Part shown: positions 26,894-34,788 of the stretch, one piece after another
Layout: every line of letters starts with the position of its first letter
Position numbering within the stretch: position 1 is the stretch's first letter
Origin: Bacteroidota bacterium
Lineage (GTDB): Bacteria > Bacteroidota > Bacteroidia > Bacteroidales > F082
Direction of reading: 5' to 3'
Assembly: GCA_016845105.1 (NCBI GenBank)
Contig: JAERTF010000164.1
Span: forward strand, 1 to 64,000
Length of the DNA stretch: 64,000 nucleotides
The notes under the pieces: generated by a model
Told to the model about the DNA's origin: nothing
Databases searched by the model: none
Seen by the model: only the letters and a program-made list of their open reading frames with translations
Made by a program: the position numbers and the translations under genes

Positions 26894-29800
26894 ATGAAAA
26901 AGCATTTTATACTATTCCTTATATTTATCCTTGGAGGCTCATTGGCTATTGGGCAAAGTTTTAGAAATCACAATATTATTACGACCGGAAGTTCTGTTTA
27001 TCGTACAGAAGTGATTGAGGTTGCTGATACTGATAATGATGGTGATTTAGATATCCTGGCAAATATGTCAGGGTCTGACAACAGGCTGTATCTATTGGAA
27101 AATAAAGGGAATCAGGAATTTGAAGTTATCAGGGAACTTGACCTAAACTGGGGTAATATTGATCTAAATAAAATTCAGACAGGTGATATTAATAATGATG
27201 GTTTGGTGGATATTGTATATTCAATGTTCTGGTATAATTGTAAACTAAAGTGGCTAAAAAATGTAGGCGATAATAATTTTGAATATGTTACAACCTGCTT
27301 AAATAGCTTTTCTTCTGGCTGGAATTCAGTTAATTTTTCATTGCAGGATCTAAATGGCGATAGTATACCGGATATTGTAATACAAGGAGAGAATAACAAT
27401 ATTAAAATTAAAATAAACCAGGGTGATGGATCTTTTAATCCAAACTATACATTATTTGAAGGTGGTGGATGCTATCATTATGTTTGCGCTGACATCGACA
27501 ATGATAATGACATAGATATAATTTACAATGATGACGACTCATATGTAATTGGTGCTTTTTTAAATGACGGAACCGGCAGTCTCATTGAAAATATAATTAT
27601 TGATTCAAGTGAAAAAAATTTCATATATAATTTCAGTGTTTTTGATACAGATAACGACAATGATCAGGATATTCTTGGTTTTGCTGCCAATGATACTATT
27701 GTTATTCTAGAGAATGATGGGAATAGCAATTTTAGTCCACAATTATTACAGGGTGATTCTCTATTCTACAATTATAGGTTTAATGTAGTTGACATTGATA
27801 ATGATAATGACATTGACCTTATCAATCGTAGATGGCATGTAATGGAAAACCTTGGAAATAATTCATTTGTGTTTAATAATGCCTTTGAATTACCGGTATA
27901 TTATAAAGGTTTTAAAAATTGCGACTTAAACAAGAATGGTAAACAGGATATTATTTTTGGACATAGTTCCGGTGCAATAGGATATATTGAAGATGTATCT
28001 CTAGAGAACTTTCAAAACTGGAAAATGCTGACATCTCAAGTTTTATTACCTCGATTTCCGAATTATGTGGATATTGATGGCGATAGATATAATGAAATAT
28101 GTTTATTGGATGTCAATTATAACCTTGTATTCTTTGAAAACAATGGATCTGGTGAATACTTTGACACTCTAAACCAAAGTCTGCTACATCGTTATCCAAA
28201 TGGAATGGGGTATTATGATATAAACCAGGATGGGCTTACAGATATAGTATCATATGGAGATGAATCATGGGCAAATGATAGTAGTAATTTTAAAATGGCC
28301 CGAAACATTGGTAATAAAGAGTTCTTTAAATTATTTGTGGATGATTTTAACTATTTCAATAATCACTTTTCCTATTTCATTGATTATGATAATGATGAAA
28401 TATTAAATGCCGTTTTAATAGGAGATCATTATGATAATGAAACAGATTCAATACTTATATTAAATATTAATCCCGATTTTAGTATTAGCCTTCATGATAC
28501 AATAAACTTCCAAACAGGAATTAAAATTACAAACCTGAAGTTTGAAGATATTGATGGGAATGGAGAAAATGATATGATTCTTGTTGGTGATAAATCTGCA
28601 TATATAATTTACTCTACAGATCATCGATTTCCGGATTCTTTTGAACAAATAATACAATTGCCGAAAACGATTTATGATTTTGTACTAGCGAATATTGATG
28701 AAAACCCTGAACCTGATATCATTCTTATTTCAGATGAAAAATTATATGTAATTGAGAATTACAATGGAAAATCCACAGAGCAACTTTATACAATCGAACT
28801 AGGTGACTACTTTTTAACACTTTTATCGAATGATTTAAACGAGGACGGTATAGATGAAATAGTTGCAATATCCAGAGAGAATATCAAATTGATCTTAAAT
28901 GTATCACAAGACAATTATATAATTGAAGAATACGATTACGAAAACAGATCTGCGAGCTATTCTTATAGTAGAGAAAATCCCTACTTATTTGCAGATATTG
29001 ATCTTGATGGTGATTCTGACCTCTTATGTACTAACAACAGGATAGCAGACCTGTCATGGTTCGAAAACAGTTACATCCTTCAGAACTTCCCAATGGAGAA
29101 TGCAGTTTGGACTGAGCAAAATGGCATGTACGAAGGAAATCCACCACAAACATGGACAAGCCTTTATGTTACAGAAACAGATACGCTGCTCAACAACAAA
29201 AGTTATACAAACATTTATGAGTATTATCTTGATCCTGTTTCATTTGATACAGTCCGGCAGTTATATGCTTCAGTTAGACAGGATACATTGCAAAAGAAAG
29301 TTCATATTATCAGGCATTATCTGAATGAAGTAAATGAAAGATTACTACTTGATTTTAATGTTGAAGAAGGTGATACTGTGGTTTTGGGTGCCTATTACTG
29401 GAATCTTAACCCTCAGTATACAGATAGCATATTTATTGTTGATAGCATCAAACCTACATCATTGTATAATGGTGAACCCAGCAGGATTCATTATTTATCA
29501 AATCACAATACTATGTTTCCCGCTTCATTAGAACTAATTGAGGGCATGGGAAGTTTGAGACATCCCTTTGGTCCGGTAAATGAACTGGTTACAAATAATC
29601 GTTCTTCCGGTTCTGAACTTTGTTGCGCGGAATATCTATTATGTCTTACTGTTGATGGGAGAAAACTATATCAAATAAATGATAGTGTCTCATGTGGTGA
29701 ATTGACAGTATGGACCTCAATTCACAATAATGATCCGATCCCAACCATTGAAATTTTCCCTAACCCGGCAGTAGATTTTCTCAATATTAGATTACCTTCA

Positions 29801-29986
29801 AATACTATTTCAGATTATGTTGTAACCATTTTCAATAACCAGGGTAAAAAAGTTGATTTCGAAATAATTAACAAAAGTCATAAACAAATTCTAATGAATA
29901 TTGAAGGATTTAATTCAGGAATTTACCATTTGGTTATCAAGTTTGAAGATACGTATTTAGCTTCGAAATTTGTTGTCATAAAATAG
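26894..29986 (+). CDS. secreted VCBS/FG-GAP repeat protein with T9SS sorting domain
   Basis: A 1030-residue extracellular protein. After a signal peptide (ending AIGQ) come many FG-GAP/VCBS repeat units with calcium-loop motifs such as DTDNDGDLDILA, DINNDGLVDIV, DIDNDNDIDII and DLDGDSDLL, expected to form beta-propellers, to about residue 720. A region without recognised family follows (about 730-940). The final about 75 residues (EIFPNPAVDFLNI onward) are a T9SS type A sorting domain. It is probably a surface adhesin or scaffold; no catalytic site is seen. A second protein of similar design is encoded at 47224-49929. Confidence 0.88.
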   Translation: MKKHFILFLIFILGGSLAIGQSFRNHNIITTGSSVYRTEVIEVADTDNDGDLDILANMSGSDNRLYLLENKGNQEFEVIRELDLNWGNIDLNKIQTGDINNDGLVDIVYSMFWYNCKLKWLKNVGDNNFEYVTTCLNSFSSGWNSVNFSLQDLNGDSIPDIVIQGENNNIKIKINQGDGSFNPNYTLFEGGGCYHYVCADIDNDNDIDIIYNDDDSYVIGAFLNDGTGSLIENIIIDSSEKNFIYNFSVFDTDNDNDQDILGFAANDTIVILENDGNSNFSPQLLQGDSLFYNYRFNVVDIDNDNDIDLINRRWHVMENLGNNSFVFNNAFELPVYYKGFKNCDLNKNGKQDIIFGHSSGAIGYIEDVSLENFQNWKMLTSQVLLPRFPNYVDIDGDRYNEICLLDVNYNLVFFENNGSGEYFDTLNQSLLHRYPNGMGYYDINQDGLTDIVSYGDESWANDSSNFKMARNIGNKEFFKLFVDDFNYFNNHFSYFIDYDNDEILNAVLIGDHYDNETDSILILNINPDFSISLHDTINFQTGIKITNLKFEDIDGNGENDMILVGDKSAYIIYSTDHRFPDSFEQIIQLPKTIYDFVLANIDENPEPDIILISDEKLYVIENYNGKSTEQLYTIELGDYFLTLLSNDLNEDGIDEIVAISRENIKLILNVSQDNYIIEEYDYENRSASYSYSRENPYLFADIDLDGDSDLLCTNNRIADLSWFENSYILQNFPMENAVWTEQNGMYEGNPPQTWTSLYVTETDTLLNNKSYTNIYEYYLDPVSFDTVRQLYASVRQDTLQKKVHIIRHYLNEVNERLLLDFNVEEGDTVVLGAYYWNLNPQYTDSIFIVDSIKPTSLYNGEPSRIHYLSNHNTMFPASLELIEGMGSLRHPFGPVNELVTNNRSSGSELCCAEYLLCLTVDGRKLYQINDSVSCGELTVWTSIHNNDPIPTIEIFPNPAVDFLNIRLPSNTISDYVVTIFNNQGKKVDFEIINKSHKQILMNIEGFNSGIYHLVIKFEDTYLASKFVVIK

Positions 29987-30159
29987 AGTTCTACTATTTG
30001 AAAACGAGGAATTATAAAGACTGAGATTTCTGTGAAAAAATTAGTTTTGTGACAATTAATAAATCCATACATATCTCTTGTTTTCATGTCATTACGGCAT
30101 TGTTTTTGTGATGATTAGAATATATTTTTTCTATTGAAACGCTAATAAACATAGTATAT

Positions 30160-30507
30160 ATGATGAAAAGAATAGCCCTTGTATTTATCCTAATTCTGGC
30201 TGTAACCCTGTTTTATGGACAAAACTCTTCAAATGAAAGTAAAAAAGCTGATACTTTTAAATTACCTGATTTTTCAAAAATTGACCAAACTCCAACATTT
30301 GTTATAAAGGTTGATTCATTGAGTTTTAAACTTGATAATTTTAAATATTATAACATTGAATCTGAGTGGATTGAAAGTGTTGACGTATTAAAAGACAAAA
30401 TATCGAAAAAGATATATGTAAACGAAAATGGTGTTGTGATTATCTATACAAAAGATGAGTATAGAGAAGAGGTAATAAAAGAAATAGGTAAACTGGAAGA
30501 CAAATAG
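30160..30507 (+). CDS. small exported protein with TonB-plug-like motif
   Basis: A 115-residue protein of unknown function. A signal peptide (about 1-20, ending LFYGQ) is followed by a short polar region. Residues about 70-98 (WIESVDVLKDK, then NGVVIIYTKDE) look like the strand pair that ends TonB-dependent receptor plug domains, where ESI-VLKD and NGVI-I-TK are typical. Isolated plug-like modules occur in Bacteroidota signalling or TonB-linked proteins, but that connection is only by motif. It stands alone between a T9SS gene and the marR gene. Confidence 0.65.
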   Translation: MMKRIALVFILILAVTLFYGQNSSNESKKADTFKLPDFSKIDQTPTFVIKVDSLSFKLDNFKYYNIESEWIESVDVLKDKISKKIYVNENGVVIIYTKDEYREEVIKEIGKLEDK

Positions 30508-30579
30508 TACTTGTTTAAAAATCAATTTTCAAATAATTAGTTAAATATTTCTTAAAATCATCTAAAAGTTATTTTAATA

Positions 30580-30610
30580 TTTGTATGTACAAACATTATT
30601 TATATATTTG
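30580..30610 (+). promoter_or_regulatory. promoter and MarR operator of the marR gene
   Basis: The perfect inverted repeat TTTGTA-TG-TACAAA (30580-30593) covers a TTG -33 box. A TATATTTG -7 box (TAnnTTTG) lies at 30603-30610, 19 bases further on. The same dyad occurs before the SDR gene. Transcription would begin only a few bases before the ATG at 30619, so the mRNA may be nearly leaderless. Autoregulation is the natural reading. Confidence 0.65.
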
Positions 30611-30618
30611 CCGCTGCA

Positions 30619-31044
30619 ATGGATAAATGTGAATCAAAATATTGTGGTTGTTTATACTATTCATCAAATGCTTTGGCAAGATTGATGACGAAGATGGCAG
30701 ACGAAGAATTTGCTCCCTTGGGCATTACTTCTTCATATGCAATATTGATTAACAGTATCAATGAAAAACCGGGTATCCATCCAAAGGAAATTAGTCAGCA
30801 AATGCAACTATCTCCTTCAACTGTTACCAGATTAATTGAGAAAATGGAAACACGGGGCTTAGTAGAAAGAAAGAGTCATGGCAGAATCACAGAAGTTTAT
30901 CCTACCAAAGATGGCATTGATTTGCAGCAGAAATTAAAACTGTGCTGGACTAATTTGCATGAAAGATATACAGCTATTCTAGGCAAAGAAGAAAGTACTC
31001 ATCTAACAGAAAATATAAAACAAGCTATTCAAACATTGATTTGA
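30619..31044 (+). CDS. MarR-family transcriptional regulator
   Basis: A 141-residue winged-helix dimeric repressor. The DNA-binding part has HPKEISQQMQLSPSTVTRLIEKMETRGLVERK followed by the wing. The N-terminus carries a cysteine cluster, C4, C9 and C11, which could sense oxidants, electrophiles or a metal; this is inference from composition. The SDR gene follows 72 bases downstream on the same strand and shares an operator-like dyad, so it is the likely target along with the regulator itself. Confidence 0.92.
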   Translation: MDKCESKYCGCLYYSSNALARLMTKMADEEFAPLGITSSYAILINSINEKPGIHPKEISQQMQLSPSTVTRLIEKMETRGLVERKSHGRITEVYPTKDGIDLQQKLKLCWTNLHERYTAILGKEESTHLTENIKQAIQTLI

Positions 31045-31060
31045 TATTTTTTTCATATGA

Positions 31061-31078
31061 TATGTTTGTATGTACAAG
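31061..31078 (+). promoter_or_regulatory. promoter and MarR operator of the SDR gene
   Basis: TTTGTATGTACAAG (31065-31078) repeats the marR dyad with one mismatch in the outermost pair. It overlaps TATGTTTG (31061-31068), a good -7 box, with TTG at 31036 or 31041 as -33 candidates. Binding there would block RNA polymerase. Confidence 0.6.
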
Positions 31079-31116
31079 CAATATAACTATAATTACTAAA
31101 TAATAAATAAACTAAA

Positions 31117-31980
31117 ATGACAAAAAAAGTAGTATTAATAACTGGAACCAATAGTGGGTTTGGTTACCTGGCAGCGAAAAGTTGTGCAGAAGAAGGCTAT
31201 ACAGTATATGCAACCATAAGAGATATTAATGGTAGAAATGCTGAAAAAGCTCAGGAGTTATCTGAAATTGAAAACATCAATGTTGTAGAATTGGATGTTA
31301 CGGATGGCAATAATGTAGTAAGTGTTGTTTCTGATGTAATTGCAAAAGAAGGACAACTGGATGTGGTTGTAAACAATGCAGGCTTTTTCGGTGGCGGACT
31401 TACAGAATCATATACAGAAGATGATATTGAAGCAATGTTCGACGTAAATCTAAAAGGAGCATGGAGAGTTACAAAAGCCAGTTTACCTCAGATGAGGAAA
31501 CAGAATGAAGGTCTTATCATCAATATCTCCAGCGGATTAGGAAGATTTTCTTCACCATTTATGACTGTATATAACAGCACAAAATTTGCGCTTGAAGGAC
31601 TTACAGAAGGATTACATTATGAAGTAAGGCCTCTTGGTGTTGATGCAGTATTGATTCAGCCAGGTGCATTTCCAACAGAAATATTTGGTAAAACCACCCT
31701 TGGTTCAGATATGGAGGTGGCCAGCGGATATGGTGACCTAGCAAAAATTCCTGATCAAATTGGTGAAGGCATTGGTCAAATGTTTGAAGCAATGAAACCT
31801 CAGCCCCAAATGGTGCCTGATGCTATTATTAAACTGATCGAAACACCTAAGGGAGAACGTCCTTTAAGAACCGTTGTTGATGCCATGACCGGACAATTTA
31901 TAGAGAACGCAAATGAGAAGGTTAAGGAGGAATATAATAACTTTGTTACAGCATTTGGATTAGGAGATTTGCTCAAATAA
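31117..31980 (+). CDS. short-chain dehydrogenase/reductase (SDR)
   Basis: A 287-residue classical SDR. It has the cofactor motif TGTNSGFG, the NNAG motif, the catalytic Ser in NISSGLG and Tyr-x3-Lys in YNSTK. Specificity is unknown; similar proteins are annotated as general oxidoreductases induced by xenobiotics. Its promoter holds the same dyad as the marR promoter, suggesting repression by the upstream MarR protein and release by a reactive small molecule. A strong terminator follows. Confidence 0.92.
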   Translation: MTKKVVLITGTNSGFGYLAAKSCAEEGYTVYATIRDINGRNAEKAQELSEIENINVVELDVTDGNNVVSVVSDVIAKEGQLDVVVNNAGFFGGGLTESYTEDDIEAMFDVNLKGAWRVTKASLPQMRKQNEGLIINISSGLGRFSSPFMTVYNSTKFALEGLTEGLHYEVRPLGVDAVLIQPGAFPTEIFGKTTLGSDMEVASGYGDLAKIPDQIGEGIGQMFEAMKPQPQMVPDAIIKLIETPKGERPLRTVVDAMTGQFIENANEKVKEEYNNFVTAFGLGDLLK

Positions 31981-32044
31981 AATTTATAAAGCATTATTTT
32001 ATTTCCAATATTCTGTTCTCAAAGAAGCTAACATTTGGGAAAAT

Positions 32045-32080
32045 AAAAACCGGGTGACATAAAACTGTCCCCGGTTTTTT
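32045..32080. terminator. strong bidirectional terminator
   Basis: A 10-bp stem AAAAACCGGG / CCCGGTTTTT (32045-32054, 32070-32079) is extended inside by GACA/TGTC after one unpaired base, leaving a six-base loop. T-runs occur on both strands. It separates the SDR gene from the convergent lamin-tail gene. Confidence 0.88.
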
Positions 32081-32099
32081 TAATCTTTAAAAGTCTGTA

Positions 32100-33818
32100 C
32101 TATCTTATTACAGATGCTTTATTTGCTACAATACCCTTACTGGTTTGGAATGTGTAAAAATAATAACCTGCTTGAAGTGTTGATGCATCCCATACTATGG
32201 TATGCGTACCAACTGAGTATTTATCATTTGCAATTACAGAAACCAATGAACCTCTGATATCATAAATATTTACAATAATATGATCACTATTTTCAAGTGT
32301 AAATTCAATGTTTGTTTTTGTGCTAAAAGGGTTTGGATAGTTTTGTAATATGGTTACGTTATTTTCAATTTCTACAATTGAAGAAGGATTACGATTGGAT
32401 TCTCCCGGAGAATAATCGGGCATCATAAACCAATTATTTGTACCATCTGTATATCGTCCATAGGATGTGTCTGCTATTTGTGGTCCATATGTAATACTGT
32501 CAATAAACACTTGTTCAGGACTCCATAAGCCAACCTGTTCACCACCTCCACTCAATTTAAAGCCAAGGTTAAGTACGCTTGACTCCTGTCCTTTATTTGC
32601 ATAAAACAAAATAAAACCTCCAGATTCAACAGTTACTGAATCAGGATAGGTATCAGGAATCATGAACATAGCTTCAGGATCTATAAGATCATCTGACATG
32701 TAATAACCACCTAGCATAACAGCTTCTTCACCTGCATTATAAATTTCAATCCAATCAGGGAAATCACCCTGTGGCCCAGGGAGTGCAGCATCATTACTTG
32801 CCATAAATTCATTTATGTAAAGTATAACATCAGATGGTCCTATATTAGGGTTTGTGTTCGACTCACCAGGTGTAAAATCACTCATGAAATACCAGTTTTC
32901 GGTTCCATTATGGTAGCGACCATAAGATGTATCAGTAATCTGTTCTTCATATGTAAGGCTATCTAAAAATACTTGTTCTTGATCCCAAAGACCTATCTGT
33001 TCACCACCACCACTTAATTTAAAGTTAAGGTTCATAACGCTCGACTCTTGTCCTTTATTTGCATAAAAAACAATAAAATCACCAGGCTGAACTGTAACTG
33101 AATCAGGATATGTATCTGGAATCATAAATCTGGCTTCAGTATCAACAAGATCATCTGACATAAAATAACCTCCAAGCATAACAGCCTCTTCTCCTGCATT
33201 ATAAATTTCTATCCAGTCGGGATAATCACCTTGAGGACCTGGGAATGCAGCATCATTGCTTGCCATAAACTCATTAATAAAAAGTTCAGGAACTGTAGGT
33301 GATGGATTTGTATTTGCAGTACCCGGAGTATAATTGTTCATAAAACCCCAAAAGCTACCACCATCAGGAAATCGTCCCATTGATACATCAGTTTCCTGAT
33401 TTCCATAACTCATTGTGTCGATAACCACACTCTCAGGAGTCCATAATCCTATAGATTCTCCACCTCCACTCAATTTAAAGTTAAGGTTTAATACGCTTGA
33501 CTCTTGTCCTTTATTTGCATAAAACAATATAAAGCCTCCAGCAGGTACTGTTACAGAATCTGGATAAGTATCCGGAATTTGAAACATTGCGGCTGGATCA
33601 TTCAAATCATCAGACATATAATAACCTCCTAGCATTACAGCTTCACTAGTGTTATTATATATTTCAATCCAATCAGGGTGATCTCCTTGAGGACCAGGGA
33701 AAGCTGTATCATTACTTGCCATAAACTCGTTAATGTAGAGTTGGGCATTTAAACTATTGGTTACCATAAGTGACATCAGAAATGCCATCATAATAACTGA
33801 AAAGTATTTTTTCTTCAT
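32100..33818 (-). CDS. secreted triple lamin-tail-domain protein with T9SS sorting domain
   Basis: A 572-residue exported protein. A signal peptide (ending SLNAQ) is followed by three tandem lamin-tail domains of about 150 residues each. Each opens with INEFMASND and DWIEIYN and carries a nearly unchanged FYANKGQESSV core and FKLSGGGE. The last about 90 residues (LQNYPNPFSTKTNIEF onward) are a T9SS type A sorting domain. Lamin-tail domains in bacteria occur with surface nucleases, phosphatases and CotH proteins and probably mediate binding. The open frame reaches 33941, but the signal peptide fixes the start at 33818. It is divergent from the phosphate-transport genes, beside which another lamin-tail gene is found. 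Confidence 0.9.
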   Translation of the reverse strand: MKKKYFSVIMMAFLMSLMVTNSLNAQLYINEFMASNDTAFPGPQGDHPDWIEIYNNTSEAVMLGGYYMSDDLNDPAAMFQIPDTYPDSVTVPAGGFILFYANKGQESSVLNLNFKLSGGGESIGLWTPESVVIDTMSYGNQETDVSMGRFPDGGSFWGFMNNYTPGTANTNPSPTVPELFINEFMASNDAAFPGPQGDYPDWIEIYNAGEEAVMLGGYFMSDDLVDTEARFMIPDTYPDSVTVQPGDFIVFYANKGQESSVMNLNFKLSGGGEQIGLWDQEQVFLDSLTYEEQITDTSYGRYHNGTENWYFMSDFTPGESNTNPNIGPSDVILYINEFMASNDAALPGPQGDFPDWIEIYNAGEEAVMLGGYYMSDDLIDPEAMFMIPDTYPDSVTVESGGFILFYANKGQESSVLNLGFKLSGGGEQVGLWSPEQVFIDSITYGPQIADTSYGRYTDGTNNWFMMPDYSPGESNRNPSSIVEIENNVTILQNYPNPFSTKTNIEFTLENSDHIIVNIYDIRGSLVSVIANDKYSVGTHTIVWDASTLQAGYYFYTFQTSKGIVANKASVIR

Positions 33819-34137
33819 ATTTAATAGATTTAGTTTATAGAAATACAATTTTGATTTAAAAGTACATTTATATTTTATAAAACAAATGTATTTAAAGATA
33901 TTCTCAAATATATCACAATAGACTATATTCGAACTATACATTTTAAAATTGCTTCTCCCCTAAATACCAAAACCAAATTAGGCCACCTCTACAGCGTCAC
34001 ACCTATACCTCTGACTATGTATATATTAACACATTTTGCATCCATACATTTACCCTCAAATACTTTACACATACACAACATGCCATCTGTAACTTTTCAA
34101 TAAGCTTATCTTTGCACAGTTATTTAAAACAAATATT
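33819..34137. other. divergent promoter region between the lamin-tail and DUF47 genes
   Basis: This 319-base spacer has no gene. TATCTTTG at 34107-34114 is a -7 candidate for the DUF47-PiT operon. TACATTTG on the minus strand (33883-33890) is a -7 candidate for the lamin-tail gene. No -33 box is convincing for either, which may mean activator dependence. CCTCTACA at 33986-33993 recurs inverted at 36793-36800 before the porin gene. Confidence 0.45.
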
Positions 34138-34788
34138 ATGTCCCTACTTTTCAAAAACGTAAAGCAACTGATATTTGATATTGATCAGTTTATCGAGACA
34201 GTGGAACAAGGTGTACTAGTTTTCAAGGAGGGTGTTGTTAATTATATTGAAGGAGAGAAAACAAGTTTTTCAGATAAAATTCAGCAAATAGATAAACTGG
34301 AAGCGGATGCTGATAAATTGCAACGAAAAATTGATGATAAGTTTTACCGTTATTCCATATTACCTCAAAATGTTGGTGATATTGAAGAAATGTTAGATAA
34401 GCTGGATGAAATAATAGATATTTCAAAAGATAATCTATATCAGTTTGAGGCTGAATTACCGTTTATTCCCAAGGAGCTAAAAAGTGAATTTATCAGGTTA
34501 ACCGAAATATCAACCGAAGCCGCTCTGGCTGTTTTCCCGGCATCCCGAAGTTTTTTCAGGGAACCCTTAAAGGTAAAAGATATGCTTTCGAAAGTTTACT
34601 TTTATGAAAGGGAAACAGATAAAATTGCAATAAATATTAAGCGTAAACTATTTCATGAAATGAATGATCTTAGATTAAGCCAGAAAATGCACTTAAGATA
34701 TTTCACATTACATATCGAAACTGTTTCAGATAAAGCAGAAACTTTGGCTGATTTACTTTCTATATTAGCATTGAAAATGAGTATATGA
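34138..34788 (+). CDS. DUF47/PhoU-like phosphate transport accessory protein
   Basis: A 216-residue all-helical protein of the DUF47 (TIGR00153, PhoU-like) family. Family members are encoded next to PiT transporters and are thought to regulate them, as PhoU does for Pst. The sequence has the expected long amphipathic helices (for example IQQIDKLEADADKLQRKIDDKFY) and no membrane segment. Its stop overlaps the PiT start (ATGA at 34785), so the two are translationally coupled. A -7 promoter box lies 24-31 bases upstream. Confidence 0.92.
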   Translation: MSLLFKNVKQLIFDIDQFIETVEQGVLVFKEGVVNYIEGEKTSFSDKIQQIDKLEADADKLQRKIDDKFYRYSILPQNVGDIEEMLDKLDEIIDISKDNLYQFEAELPFIPKELKSEFIRLTEISTEAALAVFPASRSFFREPLKVKDMLSKVYFYERETDKIAINIKRKLFHEMNDLRLSQKMHLRYFTLHIETVSDKAETLADLLSILALKMSI

